Shown: in pieces, positions 35,248 through 44,862 of the stretch
Layout: the number at the start of each line of letters is the position of its first letter
How positions within the stretch are numbered: the first letter of the stretch is position 1
Assembly (NCBI RefSeq): GCF_031453995.1
Contig: NZ_JAVDPZ010000006.1
Coordinates: 1 to 64,000 of the forward strand
Direction of reading: 5' to 3'
Origin: Nitrobacter vulgaris
Lineage (GTDB): Bacteria > Pseudomonadota > Alphaproteobacteria > Rhizobiales > Xanthobacteraceae
DNA length: 64,000 nt
The notes under the pieces: model-generated
What the model was told of the DNA's origin: nothing
Seen by the model: only the letters and a program-made list of their open reading frames with translations
Database searches by the model: none
Program-made: the position numbers and the translations under genes

Positions 35248-36096
35248 ATGCGTCAGCAGTCGTGCCTTGCTAGGCTTCTCGCATCCGCTACCGTAACGAC
35301 AATGCTGGCGTCCGGTCTTGCCGGCTGTCAGACCGCGGGCATGCGTGATGTCACCGGCTCGCTAGGCACGAAATCCGCGACAAATTCCGAAACCGATCCT
35401 CATCAAGCGGCCGAACTTTATGGCGAGAAGTTTCGTGCCAACCCCAAGGATGTCGACGCGGCCTTGAAATATGGAGCGGCATTGCGCGCCATCGGGCAGC
35501 GCGCTCAGGCGGCCGCGGTGTTGGAACGCGCCGCGATCCTCAATCCTGGAAACAAGTTGGTGCTTGCCAGTTGGGGCCGGGCATTGGCGGACAACGGGCA
35601 GTCGCAGCAAGCCTTCGATGTTCTCGGCCGGGCGCACACGCCGGCGAATCCGGACTGGCGGATTCTTTCCGTCCAGGGGACGACGCTCGACAAGCTCGGT
35701 CGTCACGAGGATGCGCGCCGCTATTACGCGAGCGCGCTCAGAATCGTGCCCGACGAGCCCTCGGTGCTGTCCAATCTCGGAATGTCGTATGTCCTGACCA
35801 AGGAGTTGCCAAAAGCAGAGGAGACCTTGCGTCGTGCTTACGCCGGCGCTCCGGTCGATGGCCGGATCCGGCAGAACCTGGCGCTGGTCGTCGGCTTGCA
35901 GGGCCGGTTCGACGAAGCCGAGGGTATCGTGAAGGCCGATCTGCCCGTCGATGAAGCAGCGGCGAACGTGGCCTATCTGAAGCAGATGCTCGGGCGCGGC
36001 GCCAACGCGCGGGTCGGTGCGGCTGATGCGGTCAGGCAAGACTCCCGCAGATCACGGGCGGAAAGTTATCCACGGTCGGACGGGCCGGTCTCTTAA
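35248..36096 (+). CDS. tadD: Tad pilus TPR lipoprotein (TadD)
   Basis: The 282-residue protein has a lipoprotein signal (ATVTTMLASGLAGCQTAG, lipid-modified Cys about residue 27). Four or so tetratricopeptide repeats span residues 60-235 (AAELYGEKFRANPKDVDAAL, ARRYYASALRIVPDEPSVLS). TadD-type lipoproteins help assemble the secretin in the outer membrane. I chose the ATG at 35248 because the signal peptide begins there; the frame continues upstream to 35197. It is convergent with tadC at the left edge of the Tad locus. Confidence 0.9.
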   Translation: MRQQSCLARLLASATVTTMLASGLAGCQTAGMRDVTGSLGTKSATNSETDPHQAAELYGEKFRANPKDVDAALKYGAALRAIGQRAQAAAVLERAAILNPGNKLVLASWGRALADNGQSQQAFDVLGRAHTPANPDWRILSVQGTTLDKLGRHEDARRYYASALRIVPDEPSVLSNLGMSYVLTKELPKAEETLRRAYAGAPVDGRIRQNLALVVGLQGRFDEAEGIVKADLPVDEAAANVAYLKQMLGRGANARVGAADAVRQDSRRSRAESYPRSDGPVS

Positions 36097-36115
36097 ACCG
36101 CCGTTTTGCAAAGCC

Positions 36116-37093
36116 TCAGTGCATTTGCGCTGCGATCTTGATGCCGCTCGGTCCGAGAATGACCACGAACAGAACGGGCAGGAAGAACACGATCATCGGG
36201 ACCGTCAGCTTGGGCGGCAGAGCGGCGGCCTTCTTCTCGGCCTCGGTCATGCGCATATCACGATTTTCCTGCGCCATTACGCGAAGGCTTTGCGCGAGCG
36301 GGGTGCCGTATCGTTCTGACTGCTGGAGCGCGAGACACACCGATTTAACTCCTTCGACACCGGTGCGGTTCGCCAGATTTTCGTAGGCGATCTTGCGATC
36401 CTGAAGGTACGACAGTTCTGCTGTGGTCAGAGTAAATTCTTCCGCCAGCGCGACCGACTGGTTGCCGATCTCCGTGCTGACCTTGCGGAACGCGACTTCG
36501 ATGGACATGCCGGATTCAATGCAGATCAGCAGCAGATCGAGCGAGTCCGGGAAAGCTCGCTTGATCGAGAGCTGACGCTTGGTAATGGCGTTTTTCAGAA
36601 ACAACATTGGCGCCTGCAAGCCCAAAAACGCGGCGCCGATGCAGATGCCGATCTTGATAGGGGTGGATTGCTGCGTGTGCGATATCAGAAAAACGTAGGT
36701 GATCGCTCCGATCAGCATCACGATCGGGGTGACCATGCGGAAGAATAGAAAGGTGACGTAAGGAGCCTGACCGCGATATCCCGCCATGACGAGTTTTTCG
36801 CGTGCGGCCTCCTGAGCCACCCACTTCCCAAGATTGAGATCGTCCACGATCTTCGAGACGAACTGCTTCGGTGCTTGACGAAGAGAGACCTTTTCGGATT
36901 TCGCGAGCCGCTCGCGCTCCCGCTGCCGAATGCGCTCGCGCTCGCTGGCGACGGCCTTCATCCGCTTGGTAAAGCCATCCGTCACAAGAAAAGGCGTGAC
37001 CAGCGTGTAGACGGTCGCGCTGGCGGCGATGGCGGCGAGGACCATCGTCATGAACCGCGGGTCGTGGAATTTCTCGATCAGGAACTCGAGCAT
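36116..37093 (-). CDS. tadC: Tad pilus inner-membrane platform protein TadC
   Basis: The 325-residue protein is a GspF-type (T2SF) membrane protein with a segment at residues 15-35, a basic cytoplasmic stretch, two segments near residues 120-165 and one at the C-terminus (IVFFFLPVLFVVILGPSGI). The T2SF core includes FPDSLDLLLICIESGMSIEV. With TadB it forms the platform on which pilin is polymerised. It is last in the minus-strand Tad operon, 9 bp after tadB. Confidence 0.93.
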   Translation of the reverse strand: MLEFLIEKFHDPRFMTMVLAAIAASATVYTLVTPFLVTDGFTKRMKAVASERERIRQRERERLAKSEKVSLRQAPKQFVSKIVDDLNLGKWVAQEAAREKLVMAGYRGQAPYVTFLFFRMVTPIVMLIGAITYVFLISHTQQSTPIKIGICIGAAFLGLQAPMLFLKNAITKRQLSIKRAFPDSLDLLLICIESGMSIEVAFRKVSTEIGNQSVALAEEFTLTTAELSYLQDRKIAYENLANRTGVEGVKSVCLALQQSERYGTPLAQSLRVMAQENRDMRMTEAEKKAAALPPKLTVPMIVFFLPVLFVVILGPSGIKIAAQMH

Positions 37094-37102
37094 GTTGCAC
37101 CG

Positions 37103-38077
37103 TCAGAAATCGAAATTGATCATTTTTTTCATCACGTAGATGCCGGCCGACATCCACAGCACGGAGCCGGCCAGCATCAGCCGCCCGGTGGGATGGGTCC
37201 ACAGCATCGCGATGTAGTCAGGCGTGGATAGATAGACCAGCAGCATGACGATCGGAGGCAGCGAGCCGATGATCGCGGCGGACGCCTTGGCCTCCATCGA
37301 CATGGCCTGGATTTTCTCGGCCATCTTCTTGCGGTCGCGCAGCACCTTGGACAGGTTGCCGAGTGCTTCCGACAGATTGCCGCCGGATTTCTGCTGGATC
37401 GAGATCACGATCCCGAAAAAGTTCGCTTCCGGCACCGGCATGCGTTCGAACAATCGCGAACAGGCCTCGCCGAGTGGCATGCCGATCGCCTGTGTTTCGA
37501 TGATGGCCCGGAATTCGCTTTTTAACGGCTCCGGCGAGTCGGCGGCGACGACCTTGAGCGATTCAAACAGCGGCAAGCCGGCCTTGATGCCGCGGACGAT
37601 CACGTCCACCGCATCGGGAAGAGCCCGCAGAAACGCAGTCTCCCGACGTTTCTTGAGAAATCCGAGGAGCCAGCGCGGCACACCAAAGCCTGCCGCGAAT
37701 GCCAGACCGACCGCCGCGATCGGTCCGGCTCCCCAAATCATTGGAACGGCGAAACAGATCAGGGCGAAAATGCCGGAAGCGATCAGAAACTTCTCCTTCG
37801 ACCATGACAGGCCTGCCTGTGTGATGCGATGGTTGAGGGTGACTTTTCTGTCGCGTTTCTGGCGTTGCTCGATTTCCCGTAGCGATCCCTCGATCTGCTC
37901 GCGGCGCGAGCGCTGGGTTCTATCGACTTGTCGGATATCCGGACTGGTTCGCGCGAACGCGGCCCGGCGCTTTTCCGCCTTCACCTCGCCCGACAACGTC
38001 GGATACAGGAAAACCCATGCGACGCCGCCCACTGCGGTTGCAGCCATGAATGCCAAGGCCAGTATTTGCAAGTTCAT
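37103..38077 (-). CDS. tadB: Tad pilus inner-membrane platform protein TadB
   Basis: The 324-residue protein has an N-terminal membrane segment, a basic region, two segments at about residues 100-140 and a C-terminal pair. The T2SF domain carries LPDAVDVIVRGIKAGLPLFE and IQQKSGGNLSEALGNLSKVL. It is the usual partner of TadC. It starts 12 bp after cpaF in the same operon. Confidence 0.94.
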   Translation of the reverse strand: MNLQILALAFMAATAVGGVAWVFLYPTLSGEVKAEKRRAAFARTSPDIRQVDRTQRSRREQIEGSLREIEQRQKRDRKVTLNHRITQAGLSWSKEKFLIASGIFALICFAVPMIWGAGPIAAVGLAFAAGFGVPRWLLGFLKKRRETAFLRALPDAVDVIVRGIKAGLPLFESLKVVAADSPEPLKSEFRAIIETQAIGMPLGEACSRLFERMPVPEANFFGIVISIQQKSGGNLSEALGNLSKVLRDRKKMAEKIQAMSMEAKASAAIIGSLPPIVMLLVYLSTPDYIAMLWTHPTGRLMLAGSVLWMSAGIYVMKKMINFDF

Positions 38078-38089
38078 GAGCGCGCGTCC

Positions 38090-39556
38090 TCAGATCTCGA
38101 CCTTGACTTCCGACGCATCGAGCGCGGCTGCGAGCCGCTTCTCCTCGTTATAGTACCGCGCGCGTTCCCAAAATCGCGGCCGGCCGATTCCCGTCGAACG
38201 GTGCCGGCCGATCACGTTGCCGTTGGCATCCTCGCCAAGCAGGTCGTAGACGAAGATATCCTGGGTGATGATGGTTTCGCCCTCCATCCCCATCAACTCG
38301 GTAATGTGAGTGATGCGCCGCGAGCCGTCGCGCAGCCGTGCGGCCTGGATGATGATATCGATCGAGGCGCAGATCATCTCGCGGATTGTACGCGAAGGCA
38401 GCGCAAAGCCGCCCATTGTGATCATCGACTCGCAGCGAGATAGCGCTTCGCGCGGATTGTTCGCGTGCAGCGTGCCCATCGAGCCGTCATGGCCTGTGTT
38501 CATTGCCTGTAGCAGGTCAAACGCTTCCGGTCCGCGAACCTCGCCGACGATGATGCGTTCGGGGCGCATGCGCAGGCAGTTGCGGACCAGGTCGCGCATC
38601 ATGACCTGACCCTCGCCCTCAATGTTCGGCGGACGGGTTTCGAGCCGAACGACGTGCGGTTGCTGCAACTGAAGCTCGGCCGCGTCCTCGCAGGTGATGA
38701 TGCGTTCGTCGTGGTCGATATAGTTGGTGAGGCAGTTTAGCAGCGTGGTCTTGCCGGAGCCGGTGCCGCCCGAGATCAGCACATTGGCACGGCACCGACC
38801 GATGATTTGAAGGATCGTGCTGCCTTCCTGGGTGATGGCGCCGAACTTCACCAAATGGTCGAGGGTCAGCTTGTCCTTCTTGAACTTGCGGATCGTCAGC
38901 GCGGGTCCGTCAATCGCGAGTGGCGGAACGATGGCGTTGACGCGGGATCCGTCGGCAAGACGCGCATCGCATATCGGCGAGGATTCGTCGACCCGCCGGC
39001 CAACCTGGCTGACGATGCGCTGACAGATGTTCAATAGTTGCTGGTTGTCGCGAAACCGGATTCCGGTTCGCTGGATTTTTCCTGCGACTTCGATGAAGAC
39101 CGTGCCGGCGCCATTGACCATGATGTCTGCGATATCGTCGCGGGACAGGAGCGGTTCGAGCGGGCCATAACCGAGAACGTCGTTGCAGATGTCGTCAAGC
39201 AGTTCTTCCTGCTCGGCAATAGACATCACGATATTCTTGATCGCGATGATCTCGTTGACGATGTCGCGAATTTCCTCGCGCGCGGATTCGCCGTCGAGCT
39301 TGGCGAGCTGAGCGAGATCGATGGCCTCGATCAGCGCGCCGAAAATGGTGGCCTTGACCTGGTAATAGGTGTCTGACCGGCGGGTATCGATGGTCGGCGT
39401 TTGGGTCGCCGGGCGTGTTGGCGCGAGCTGCGGTGAGGAGACTTTGGGCGGAGCGATTTCCGTGGACGTTTGCGCAAGCGGGGCGGGCGGTGTGATCTCC
39501 GTCAGGCCCGCCAGCTTCCGGGCGTTATCCTCTGGTCCGCTACGCTTGCCAAACAC
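38090..39556 (-). CDS. cpaF: Tad pilus assembly ATPase CpaF/TadA
   Basis: The 488-residue secretion ATPase has an N-terminal regulatory part, Walker A in ISGGTGSGKTTLLNCL (about residue 263), the Asp and His boxes (EDAAELQLQQPHVVRLETRP and MNTGHDGSMGTLHAN) and Walker B in IIVGEVRGPEAFDLL. It powers pilus assembly from the cytoplasmic face of TadB/TadC. It lies between cpaE and tadB as in most Tad loci. Confidence 0.97.
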   Translation of the reverse strand: MFGKRSGPEDNARKLAGLTEITPPAPLAQTSTEIAPPKVSSPQLAPTRPATQTPTIDTRRSDTYYQVKATIFGALIEAIDLAQLAKLDGESAREEIRDIVNEIIAIKNIVMSIAEQEELLDDICNDVLGYGPLEPLLSRDDIADIMVNGAGTVFIEVAGKIQRTGIRFRDNQQLLNICQRIVSQVGRRVDESSPICDARLADGSRVNAIVPPLAIDGPALTIRKFKKDKLTLDHLVKFGAITQEGSTILQIIGRCRANVLISGGTGSGKTTLLNCLTNYIDHDERIITCEDAAELQLQQPHVVRLETRPPNIEGEGQVMMRDLVRNCLRMRPERIIVGEVRGPEAFDLLQAMNTGHDGSMGTLHANNPREALSRCESMITMGGFALPSRTIREMICASIDIIIQAARLRDGSRRITHITELMGMEGETIITQDIFVYDLLGEDANGNVIGRHRSTGIGRPRFWERARYYNEEKRLAAALDASEVKVEI

Positions 39557-39577
39557 GACGGTACTCCACGCAATGAC

Positions 39578-40843
39578 TTATTTTGCCCGCAACTTCTCGA
39601 TGAATGGCGGCAGGAACGATTTTCTCGGCTTTTTCGCTTCGCCGCGGCCGGTCAGGCGTTGGGCGATCTGCAGGAACATTTCGGTAGTGCGATGGCTCGG
39701 CGCGATTTCCGCGATCATCTGGCCGTTGTTCGCGGCCGACCCGAACATCTGTGGGTCGAACGGGATGCTGACGATCGGCTGGCTTTCAATGGCCTTGGCG
39801 AATTCACTGGCGTTGATTTCCGGCCGCTTTGGAACCCCGACCTGGTTGAGGCAATACAGCGGAGGTCGATCATTCGGCCGCGCGGCCTTCAGCAGGTCGA
39901 ACAGGTTTTTTGTGTTGCGAAGGCTGGCGAGATCGGGTGTCGCGACGATGAGGATATCGTCTGCTCCGATCAGGGCTCGCTTGGTCCAGCCCGACCATTG
40001 ATGCGGAATATCGAGCACGATGCAGGGCATCGTCGCCCGCAGCGTATCAAGGGTCGAATCGAATGCTTCCGTCCCGAAGTCATAGACGCGGTCCAGCGTC
40101 GCCGGCGCGGCGAGCAGACTCAGATGATCGGTGCATTTCGACAACAGGCGATCGACGAAAGCGGTGTCGATACGGTCCGGCGAAAAGACGGCATCGGCGA
40201 TTCCTTGAGATGGGTCCTGATTAAAGTCCAGCCCAGCGGTACCGAAAGCGAGGTCGAGGTCGGCGACGACGGAATCGAGCGCCAGATCGCGTGCAATGGC
40301 CCAGGCGACATTGTGGGCGATCGCCGAGGCGCCGACGCCGCCCTTGGCACCGGCAATTGCGATGACCCGGCCGACCGCCTTCGCTTCCGGGGCTGAAAAC
40401 AAGCCGCAAACGGAGCGTACGATGTCGATGGGAGCGGTGGGCGCGATGACATAATCGCTGACGCCGCGCTTGACCAACTCGCGATACAGCGTCACGTCGT
40501 TGACGCGGCCGATCACGATAACGCGCGTGCCTGCGTCGCACACGGTCGCAAGGTGGTCGAGTGCTGCCAGAATGTCGCCGCGCTCTTCGGTCTCGAGAAT
40601 GATGACGTTCGGTGTCGGCGCCGACCGATAGGCTTCCACCGCAGCGGCCATGCCGCCCATCTGGATCTTGAGGTGAGCCTTGGCCAGCCGGCGATCCTCG
40701 CCGGCGGCTTGAACGGCCGTCGCTGTTTCCATCGTCTCGCAAAAGACCTGCACCGATACACGCGGCGCCGGTGCAATATGATCCTCCGCGCCCGGCGAAG
40801 GGGATGCGGTCGAGTCTGCGTCCTGGCGAGCGTAACTGATCAT
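39578..40843 (-). CDS. cpaE: Tad pilus localisation ATPase-like protein CpaE/TadZ
   Basis: The 421-residue protein has an N-terminal receiver-like domain (residues 25-150, IILETEERGDILAALDHLAT) and a MinD/ParA-type ATPase domain beginning IAIAGAKGGVGASAIAHNVA at about residue 162 (deviant Walker A). CpaE/TadZ proteins place the pilus machine at the cell pole. Its start overlaps the cpaD stop by 4 bp. Confidence 0.94.
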   Translation of the reverse strand: MISYARQDADSTASPSPGAEDHIAPAPRVSVQVFCETMETATAVQAAGEDRRLAKAHLKIQMGGMAAAVEAYRSAPTPNVIILETEERGDILAALDHLATVCDAGTRVIVIGRVNDVTLYRELVKRGVSDYVIAPTAPIDIVRSVCGLFSAPEAKAVGRVIAIAGAKGGVGASAIAHNVAWAIARDLALDSVVADLDLAFGTAGLDFNQDPSQGIADAVFSPDRIDTAFVDRLLSKCTDHLSLLAAPATLDRVYDFGTEAFDSTLDTLRATMPCIVLDIPHQWSGWTKRALIGADDILIVATPDLASLRNTKNLFDLLKAARPNDRPPLYCLNQVGVPKRPEINASEFAKAIESQPIVSIPFDPQMFGSAANNGQMIAEIAPSHRTTEMFLQIAQRLTGRGEAKKPRKSFLPPFIEKLRAK

Positions 40844-41577
40844 TTGCCTGTGTCGCTGAGTTTGGCTTTTTCGGCTTCGGGATAGTCCGTCGCGGTGGTC
40901 ATGCCCTTGCGATACTTTTCGAAACCTTCGGTGCGGCGAGCCGTGTAGGGCGGGGTTTCGGGCCGCGGCTGGACGAGGTCCGATGGATTGTCGATCATCG
41001 ATGCAAGGTTACGCTGAGTGGCGCACCCAAAATTCCAGTAAGGCTTGTTGTCGAGATAGCCCCTGTTCTTGATCGAAGGGCCGAGATCGTCAGGCCAGAC
41101 ACCGCACGGGCCTGCCACGGCGCCGATTCGCGGATAGGTCAGGCGAATGGTTGCGAACAGGCGCGGATCGGAGGGGTGGTATTGCCGGACGATGATTCCG
41201 CGCGGCGGCACCCCGGCTGCGTTCAATAGCGAACGCACCTCCTTGAATGAATCTGCCGCCGCCCGGGCATTGCTGGTGCCCGTGGGTACCTCAGCGATAA
41301 TGGCGCCGGTTCCCTCGCGGAGCCAGACGCTCGCAAGCCCGATGACATCGGCGCGCTGCTGAGCCGTCAGGCCGCCTCGTGTGTTGCCGACGAAGATATT
41401 GACGGTTTGGTCGGTTTCCTGGATCGCGATAGGATGCCGCAAGCGATAATCGTTCGGAATGCTCGCGGTGGTTTCCACCGGACCCGTATGAGTGCAGGCG
41501 CCAAGCGCGGCGGTAAGGCCGGCGACGAGGACGGCCATGCGAAGGTTGCGGCGTTCGGCGGAATCTGCGGATGTCAT
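40840..41577 (-). CDS. cpaD: Tad pilus lipoprotein CpaD
   Basis: The 245-residue protein has a lipoprotein signal (AVLVAGLTAALGACTHTG, Cys about residue 28). It continues with DYRLRHPIAIQETDQTVNIF and NFGCATQRNLASMIDNPSDL, hallmark blocks of CpaD. It acts at the outer membrane with the secretin CpaC. The N-terminus is preceded by a short basic stretch (SAERRNLR). It is in the middle of the operon, 20 bp after cpaC. Confidence 0.94.
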   Translation of the reverse strand: MTSADSAERRNLRMAVLVAGLTAALGACTHTGPVETTASIPNDYRLRHPIAIQETDQTVNIFVGNTRGGLTAQQRADVIGLASVWLREGTGAIIAEVPTGTSNARAAADSFKEVRSLLNAAGVPPRGIIVRQYHPSDPRLFATIRLTYPRIGAVAGPCGVWPDDLGPSIKNRGYLDNKPYWNFGCATQRNLASMIDNPSDLVQPRPETPPYTARRTEGFEKYRKGMTTATDYPEAEKAKLSDTGK

Positions 41578-41597
41578 CGTTTCGTTCCTTGCCAGCC

Positions 41598-43112
41598 TCA
41601 GTCGGTGATGAAGCCGTAGGTGCCGCGATAGTTACGCGCGGGTTCGGCACGACCCGGAGCGCCGTAGATGCGGTTGATGCTTCCCAGGAGGTCGGACTGC
41701 GGGTCGGATGCGTCGGCGAAACCGTCATCGGGCCGTGACAGATCCTTTTGTGCGACGGCGCGCACCACATAGGGAGTTACGAGGACCACCAGTTCGGTCT
41801 GTCCGTTGACATAGTCGCGACTGCGGAACAGCGATCCGAGGACCGGCAGCTGGGTGAGTCCGGGCAAGCCGTTGATGGCCTGCTTGGTCTGCTCCTGGAT
41901 CAGGCCGGCCATGGCCATCGAGCCGCCGGACGGAATCTCCAGTGTCGTTTCCGCGCGCCGGGTTCTTATCGATGGGACGGTGAGTGAGTTGCCGATTGTC
42001 TGGGTTATCGTCATCGAATTCTCGCTCGACAGTTCCGAAACCTCGGTCATCACCCGCAGGCTGATCCGGCCTTCGGTCAGTACCACCGGCGTGAAATTCA
42101 GCGAGATGCCGAACTTCTTGAATCTGATCTGCGTCAGGCAGACCCGGGTTGCGGGATCGCATGAATAGCCCGCTGGAATGGGAAACTCGCCTCCCGAGAC
42201 GAACGTTGCCGACTCACCGGATATCGCGGTGAGGTTCGGCTCGGCGAGCGTCCGGATCACACCTGCGCTTTCCATCGCCCGAAGCGTAGCTTGTACGCTC
42301 GGGACCACCCCCGGATAGCCGGCCTGCCCAGGCAGGAGATTTGTCAGGCCGGAGGATCCGCTAAGACCATTTCCAGTTACAAGCGGCCTACCGAGAGCGG
42401 TGAACGGATTCGAATTGCTGAAGTTCACGACCGCGGTGCCGTAGTTCATGTTGGCGGTGAGGTCGATGCCCATCTGCTTGATGATGGTGCGAGCGACTTC
42501 GGCGACCGTGACCTTGAGCATGACCTGGTCGCGACCCCGTACGGCGATATTGTTGACGACTTTTTGTGCGCCGTCGGCGAGGCGTGCGGCGAGATCGCCA
42601 GCCTGTTGCGCCTCGATCGGGCTCGACACCCATCCTGAGAGCATGACTCCGTCACCCAAGCCATCGACCTTGATAGCGGCATTCGGCAAAAGCTGCTTGA
42701 GCGCGGTGCGCAAGCCGTTTAGGTCGCGCGTGACCGCGATATCGTAAGCCGAAATCTGCTGGCCGCTGCTGTCAAAGAATATGATGTTGGTTTGACCGAC
42801 TGCCGCGCCGATGATGTAGGCGCGTTGCGCTGACCTCACCACGGCATTTGCGATCTTCGGGTCGGCGACCAGAACGTCCTTCACGTCGCGGGGCAAATCC
42901 ACGACCACCGACTTACCGATACCGAGCGAGAGAGATTGCGCGGACATCTTTGCGCCGGCCGTTGCGGCGGACACGCGGTAATCGCTCGCGAACACTGGCG
43001 TCAACGCCGGGTTCAGCGTGAAAGCGCCAATGGCCGCGAAGGCGAATGACCGTGACACAAAGGCCCGTACTGATGTGGGTTTTGTCGTCCATTCCATGAC
43101 GGGCGTCCTCAT
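41598..43112 (-). CDS. cpaC: Tad pilus secretin CpaC/RcpA
   Basis: The 504-residue protein has a signal peptide (cleaved near Pro-Val-Phe-Ala-Ser). A pilus N-domain follows (SLGIGKSVVVDLPRDVKDVL, GAAVGQTNIIFFDSSGQQIS), then a BON domain at about residues 150-200 and a C-terminal secretin domain (VQATLRAMESAGVIRTLAEP, LTAISGESATFVSGGEFPIP, ELVVLVTPYVVRAVAQ). It forms the outer-membrane ring through which the pilus exits. Its ATG overlaps the cpaB stop by one base (TAATG). Confidence 0.96.
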   Translation of the reverse strand: MRTPVMEWTTKPTSVRAFVSRSFAFAAIGAFTLNPALTPVFASDYRVSAATAGAKMSAQSLSLGIGKSVVVDLPRDVKDVLVADPKIANAVVRSAQRAYIIGAAVGQTNIIFFDSSGQQISAYDIAVTRDLNGLRTALKQLLPNAAIKVDGLGDGVMLSGWVSSPIEAQQAGDLAARLADGAQKVVNNIAVRGRDQVMLKVTVAEVARTIIKQMGIDLTANMNYGTAVVNFSNSNPFTALGRPLVTGNGLSGSSGLTNLLPGQAGYPGVVPSVQATLRAMESAGVIRTLAEPNLTAISGESATFVSGGEFPIPAGYSCDPATRVCLTQIRFKKFGISLNFTPVVLTEGRISLRVMTEVSELSSENSMTITQTIGNSLTVPSIRTRRAETTLEIPSGGSMAMAGLIQEQTKQAINGLPGLTQLPVLGSLFRSRDYVNGQTELVVLVTPYVVRAVAQKDLSRPDDGFADASDPQSDLLGSINRIYGAPGRAEPARNYRGTYGFITD

Positions 43113-43894
43113 TACCTCTGCACGGTGGTTTGAGACGGAACGCCGTAACGGACGACATTGATGCTGTCGCGCCTCCGATCATCGGTGTCGCTTTCCGGGG
43201 CATTGGCGTCGGCGAGGCTGCGCAGCGCGAGCGACAGCGTTCCCATCTGGCGCGACCGCGCCAGCGTCTCCGCCTGCTCCGGTTTCAATTCGAGCGTCGC
43301 GGTCCTGCCGACCACGACCTTTTGCCCGTTCTTCTCCTCGATGGTCTGATCGACCGCGAGAACGCGTACGTTGCCGAGAATAGTCTCCGAGTTGACGGAA
43401 TCCCCGCTCGGATGATCGGCGTCTTTCTCCCGCCTCGAGAGGATCACGTCGACGCGGTCATTGGGAAGAATGAAGCCGCCAGCGCCTGTCTCCGGCGAAA
43501 TTTCGGTCGAAATCGCGCGCATCCCCGTTGGCAGGATCGCCGCCATAAACCCGGATCCCTTTGCGCTGACGAGCTTGGGTTCGCGAATGGGCTCTCCGGC
43601 GATGAAGGGCGAGCGGGCGATCGACCCCTCGAGTTGCGTGGTGGCGTCCGGACGTCGGTCGCGGCGAATGAAGCTGCTGCTGGCGCTGTCCGCTGGCCAG
43701 GTCTGCCATGCCACGTCGCTTGCGGTGACCGCCTGGCCGAGCGGGATATCCGACTTCGCAACCAGGACGTCGACGGTCGGCAGCTTTACCGTCTGAGCGG
43801 GTTCGGGTTTCTTGTCGGATCCGCTCGCGAGGTAGGCGGCGAGGCCGCCAGCGCCGACTGCGATGGTCAGAACGACAATGCGGGCGGTATTCAT
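43112..43894 (-). CDS. cpaB: Tad pilus assembly protein CpaB/RcpC
   Basis: The 260-residue protein has an N-terminal membrane anchor (IVVLTIAVGAGGLAAYLASG), a SAF domain at about residues 40-110 (VDVLVAKSDIPLGQAVTASD, then REPKLVSAKGSGFMAAILPT) and the RcpC block GAGGFILPNDRVDVILSRRE. It sits at the inner face of the secretin. It is the first gene of the long operon; the 126-bp gap to cpaA (43895-44020) probably holds its promoter. Confidence 0.94.
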   Translation of the reverse strand: MNTARIVVLTIAVGAGGLAAYLASGSDKKPEPAQTVKLPTVDVLVAKSDIPLGQAVTASDVAWQTWPADSASSSFIRRDRRPDATTQLEGSIARSPFIAGEPIREPKLVSAKGSGFMAAILPTGMRAISTEISPETGAGGFILPNDRVDVILSRREKDADHPSGDSVNSETILGNVRVLAVDQTIEEKNGQKVVVGRTATLELKPEQAETLARSRQMGTLSLALRSLADANAPESDTDDRRRDSINVVRYGVPSQTTVQR

Positions 43895-44020
43895 GCGCTT
43901 GATTTTCCACGTTACGGCGCGGCGCTTGCGTCGCCGTCACGGGAGTTGAACATTTATTCGTCAAAGCATGGTTAATGAGGCGTATCTAAATCGCGTTAAT
44001 GAGATGTTGCTTGTGCGCGA

Positions 44021-44545
44021 TCACTGGAAACCAAAGCGCGTCAGATCGACTGCACGTATCCAGTCGGTTTCCGGATAAATCAGCAGAGCGGCAAAGGCGA
44101 GCGCGATGCCATACGGAATTCCTGTATTCTTGCCATGCAGTCGCAGTAGCCAGTCTTGACTGCAAAGTAATGCCGGCAAGGGCCATTGCCGGAACTGGAG
44201 CAGCGATAGCGTCAGAACCCCGCCGAGTAGGGAAGCATAGACGAGGTACTCCAGCGTATGTCCGAAGCCGAACCAGAGCGCGGCCGCGGCGGCCACCTTG
44301 GCGTCGCCGCCGCCGATCCAACCCATCGCAAAACAGGAGAAGGCCACAACGAGAACCGCCAGCCCCGCTCCCGCATGGGATAGTATCTCGTGAAGTCCCA
44401 TGCCGCTCAGGAGAGCCATCACGAGAAAGCCGGCTACCAAAAGCAGCGAGACTCGATTCGAGATCGTCATGGTCAGCAGATCGCTCGCGGCCGCGAACGC
44501 CATCAAGGCGGGGAATAACAGCAATCGTGCGACATCGAGTGCCAT
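44021..44545 (-). CDS. cpaA: Prepilin peptidase CpaA/TadV
   Basis: The 174-residue membrane protein is a short A24-type peptidase: the first catalytic Asp is in FAAASDLLTMTISN (about residue 18) and the second in GWIGGGDAKVAAAAAL (GGGD, about residue 71). It cleaves the Flp pilin and the TadE-like pseudopilins. I chose the ATG at 44545 because the family has no N-terminal extension; the frame is open to 44734 but that part is not conserved. Confidence 0.92.
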   Translation of the reverse strand: MALDVARLLLFPALMAFAAASDLLTMTISNRVSLLLVAGFLVMALLSGMGLHEILSHAGAGLAVLVVAFSCFAMGWIGGGDAKVAAAAALWFGFGHTLEYLVYASLLGGVLTLSLLQFRQWPLPALLCSQDWLLRLHGKNTGIPYGIALAFAALLIYPETDWIRAVDLTRFGFQ

Positions 44546-44636
44546 GGAGATACCAGTCCCGATTTCCTCTACGGCGTAATCCGTTATGGAGTCCGATCGT
44601 AGCCGTCCGATGTGAACATTCTGGAAATGAGAAAGG

Positions 44637-44774
44637 TCATGGCCATACAGCGATAATTCTGGCTGCAATGGCAATGACGGCGATGGTGAGTGCCATGCAA
44701 ATGGTTTGGATCGCCCGTTTCGTTGGCTCATCATAGGGCGAAGAATGCGTCTTGGGCACGGAAGGTCTGGACAT
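44637..44774 (-). CDS. Small membrane protein between pilin and cpaA
   Basis: This is a possible 45-residue protein with a polar N-terminus (SRPSVPKTHSSPYDEPTKRA) and one hydrophobic segment (CMALTIAVIAIAARIIAV). No family is recognised and the ribosome-binding site is weak. It lies just after the pilin terminator on the same strand. Position and the clean membrane segment are the only support. Confidence 0.4.
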   Translation of the reverse strand: MSRPSVPKTHSSPYDEPTKRAIQTICMALTIAVIAIAARIIAVWP

Positions 44775-44812
44775 GATCGTGGCTGCGCGAAAAAGAAGGA
44801 CAGCAGAGGCAG

Positions 44813-44838
44813 AAAAGCCCCGGCAAGCCGGGGCTTTT
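44813..44838 (-). terminator. Rho-independent terminator after the Flp pilin
   Basis: AAAAGCCCCGGC-TT-GCCGGGGCTTTT on the minus strand is a perfect 12-bp hairpin ending in a T-run. It begins 25 bp after the pilin stop. Such a stop insulates the highly expressed pilin from cpaA, and symmetric A/T ends mean it could also act in the other direction. Confidence 0.85.
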
Positions 44839-44862
44839 CGTATGGCAGCGCGATAAACGGAC

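Noticed and set aside
39470..40396. 308-codon plus-strand frame over cpaE
   Set aside because: Antisense shadow of cpaE and the start of cpaF; no family pattern.
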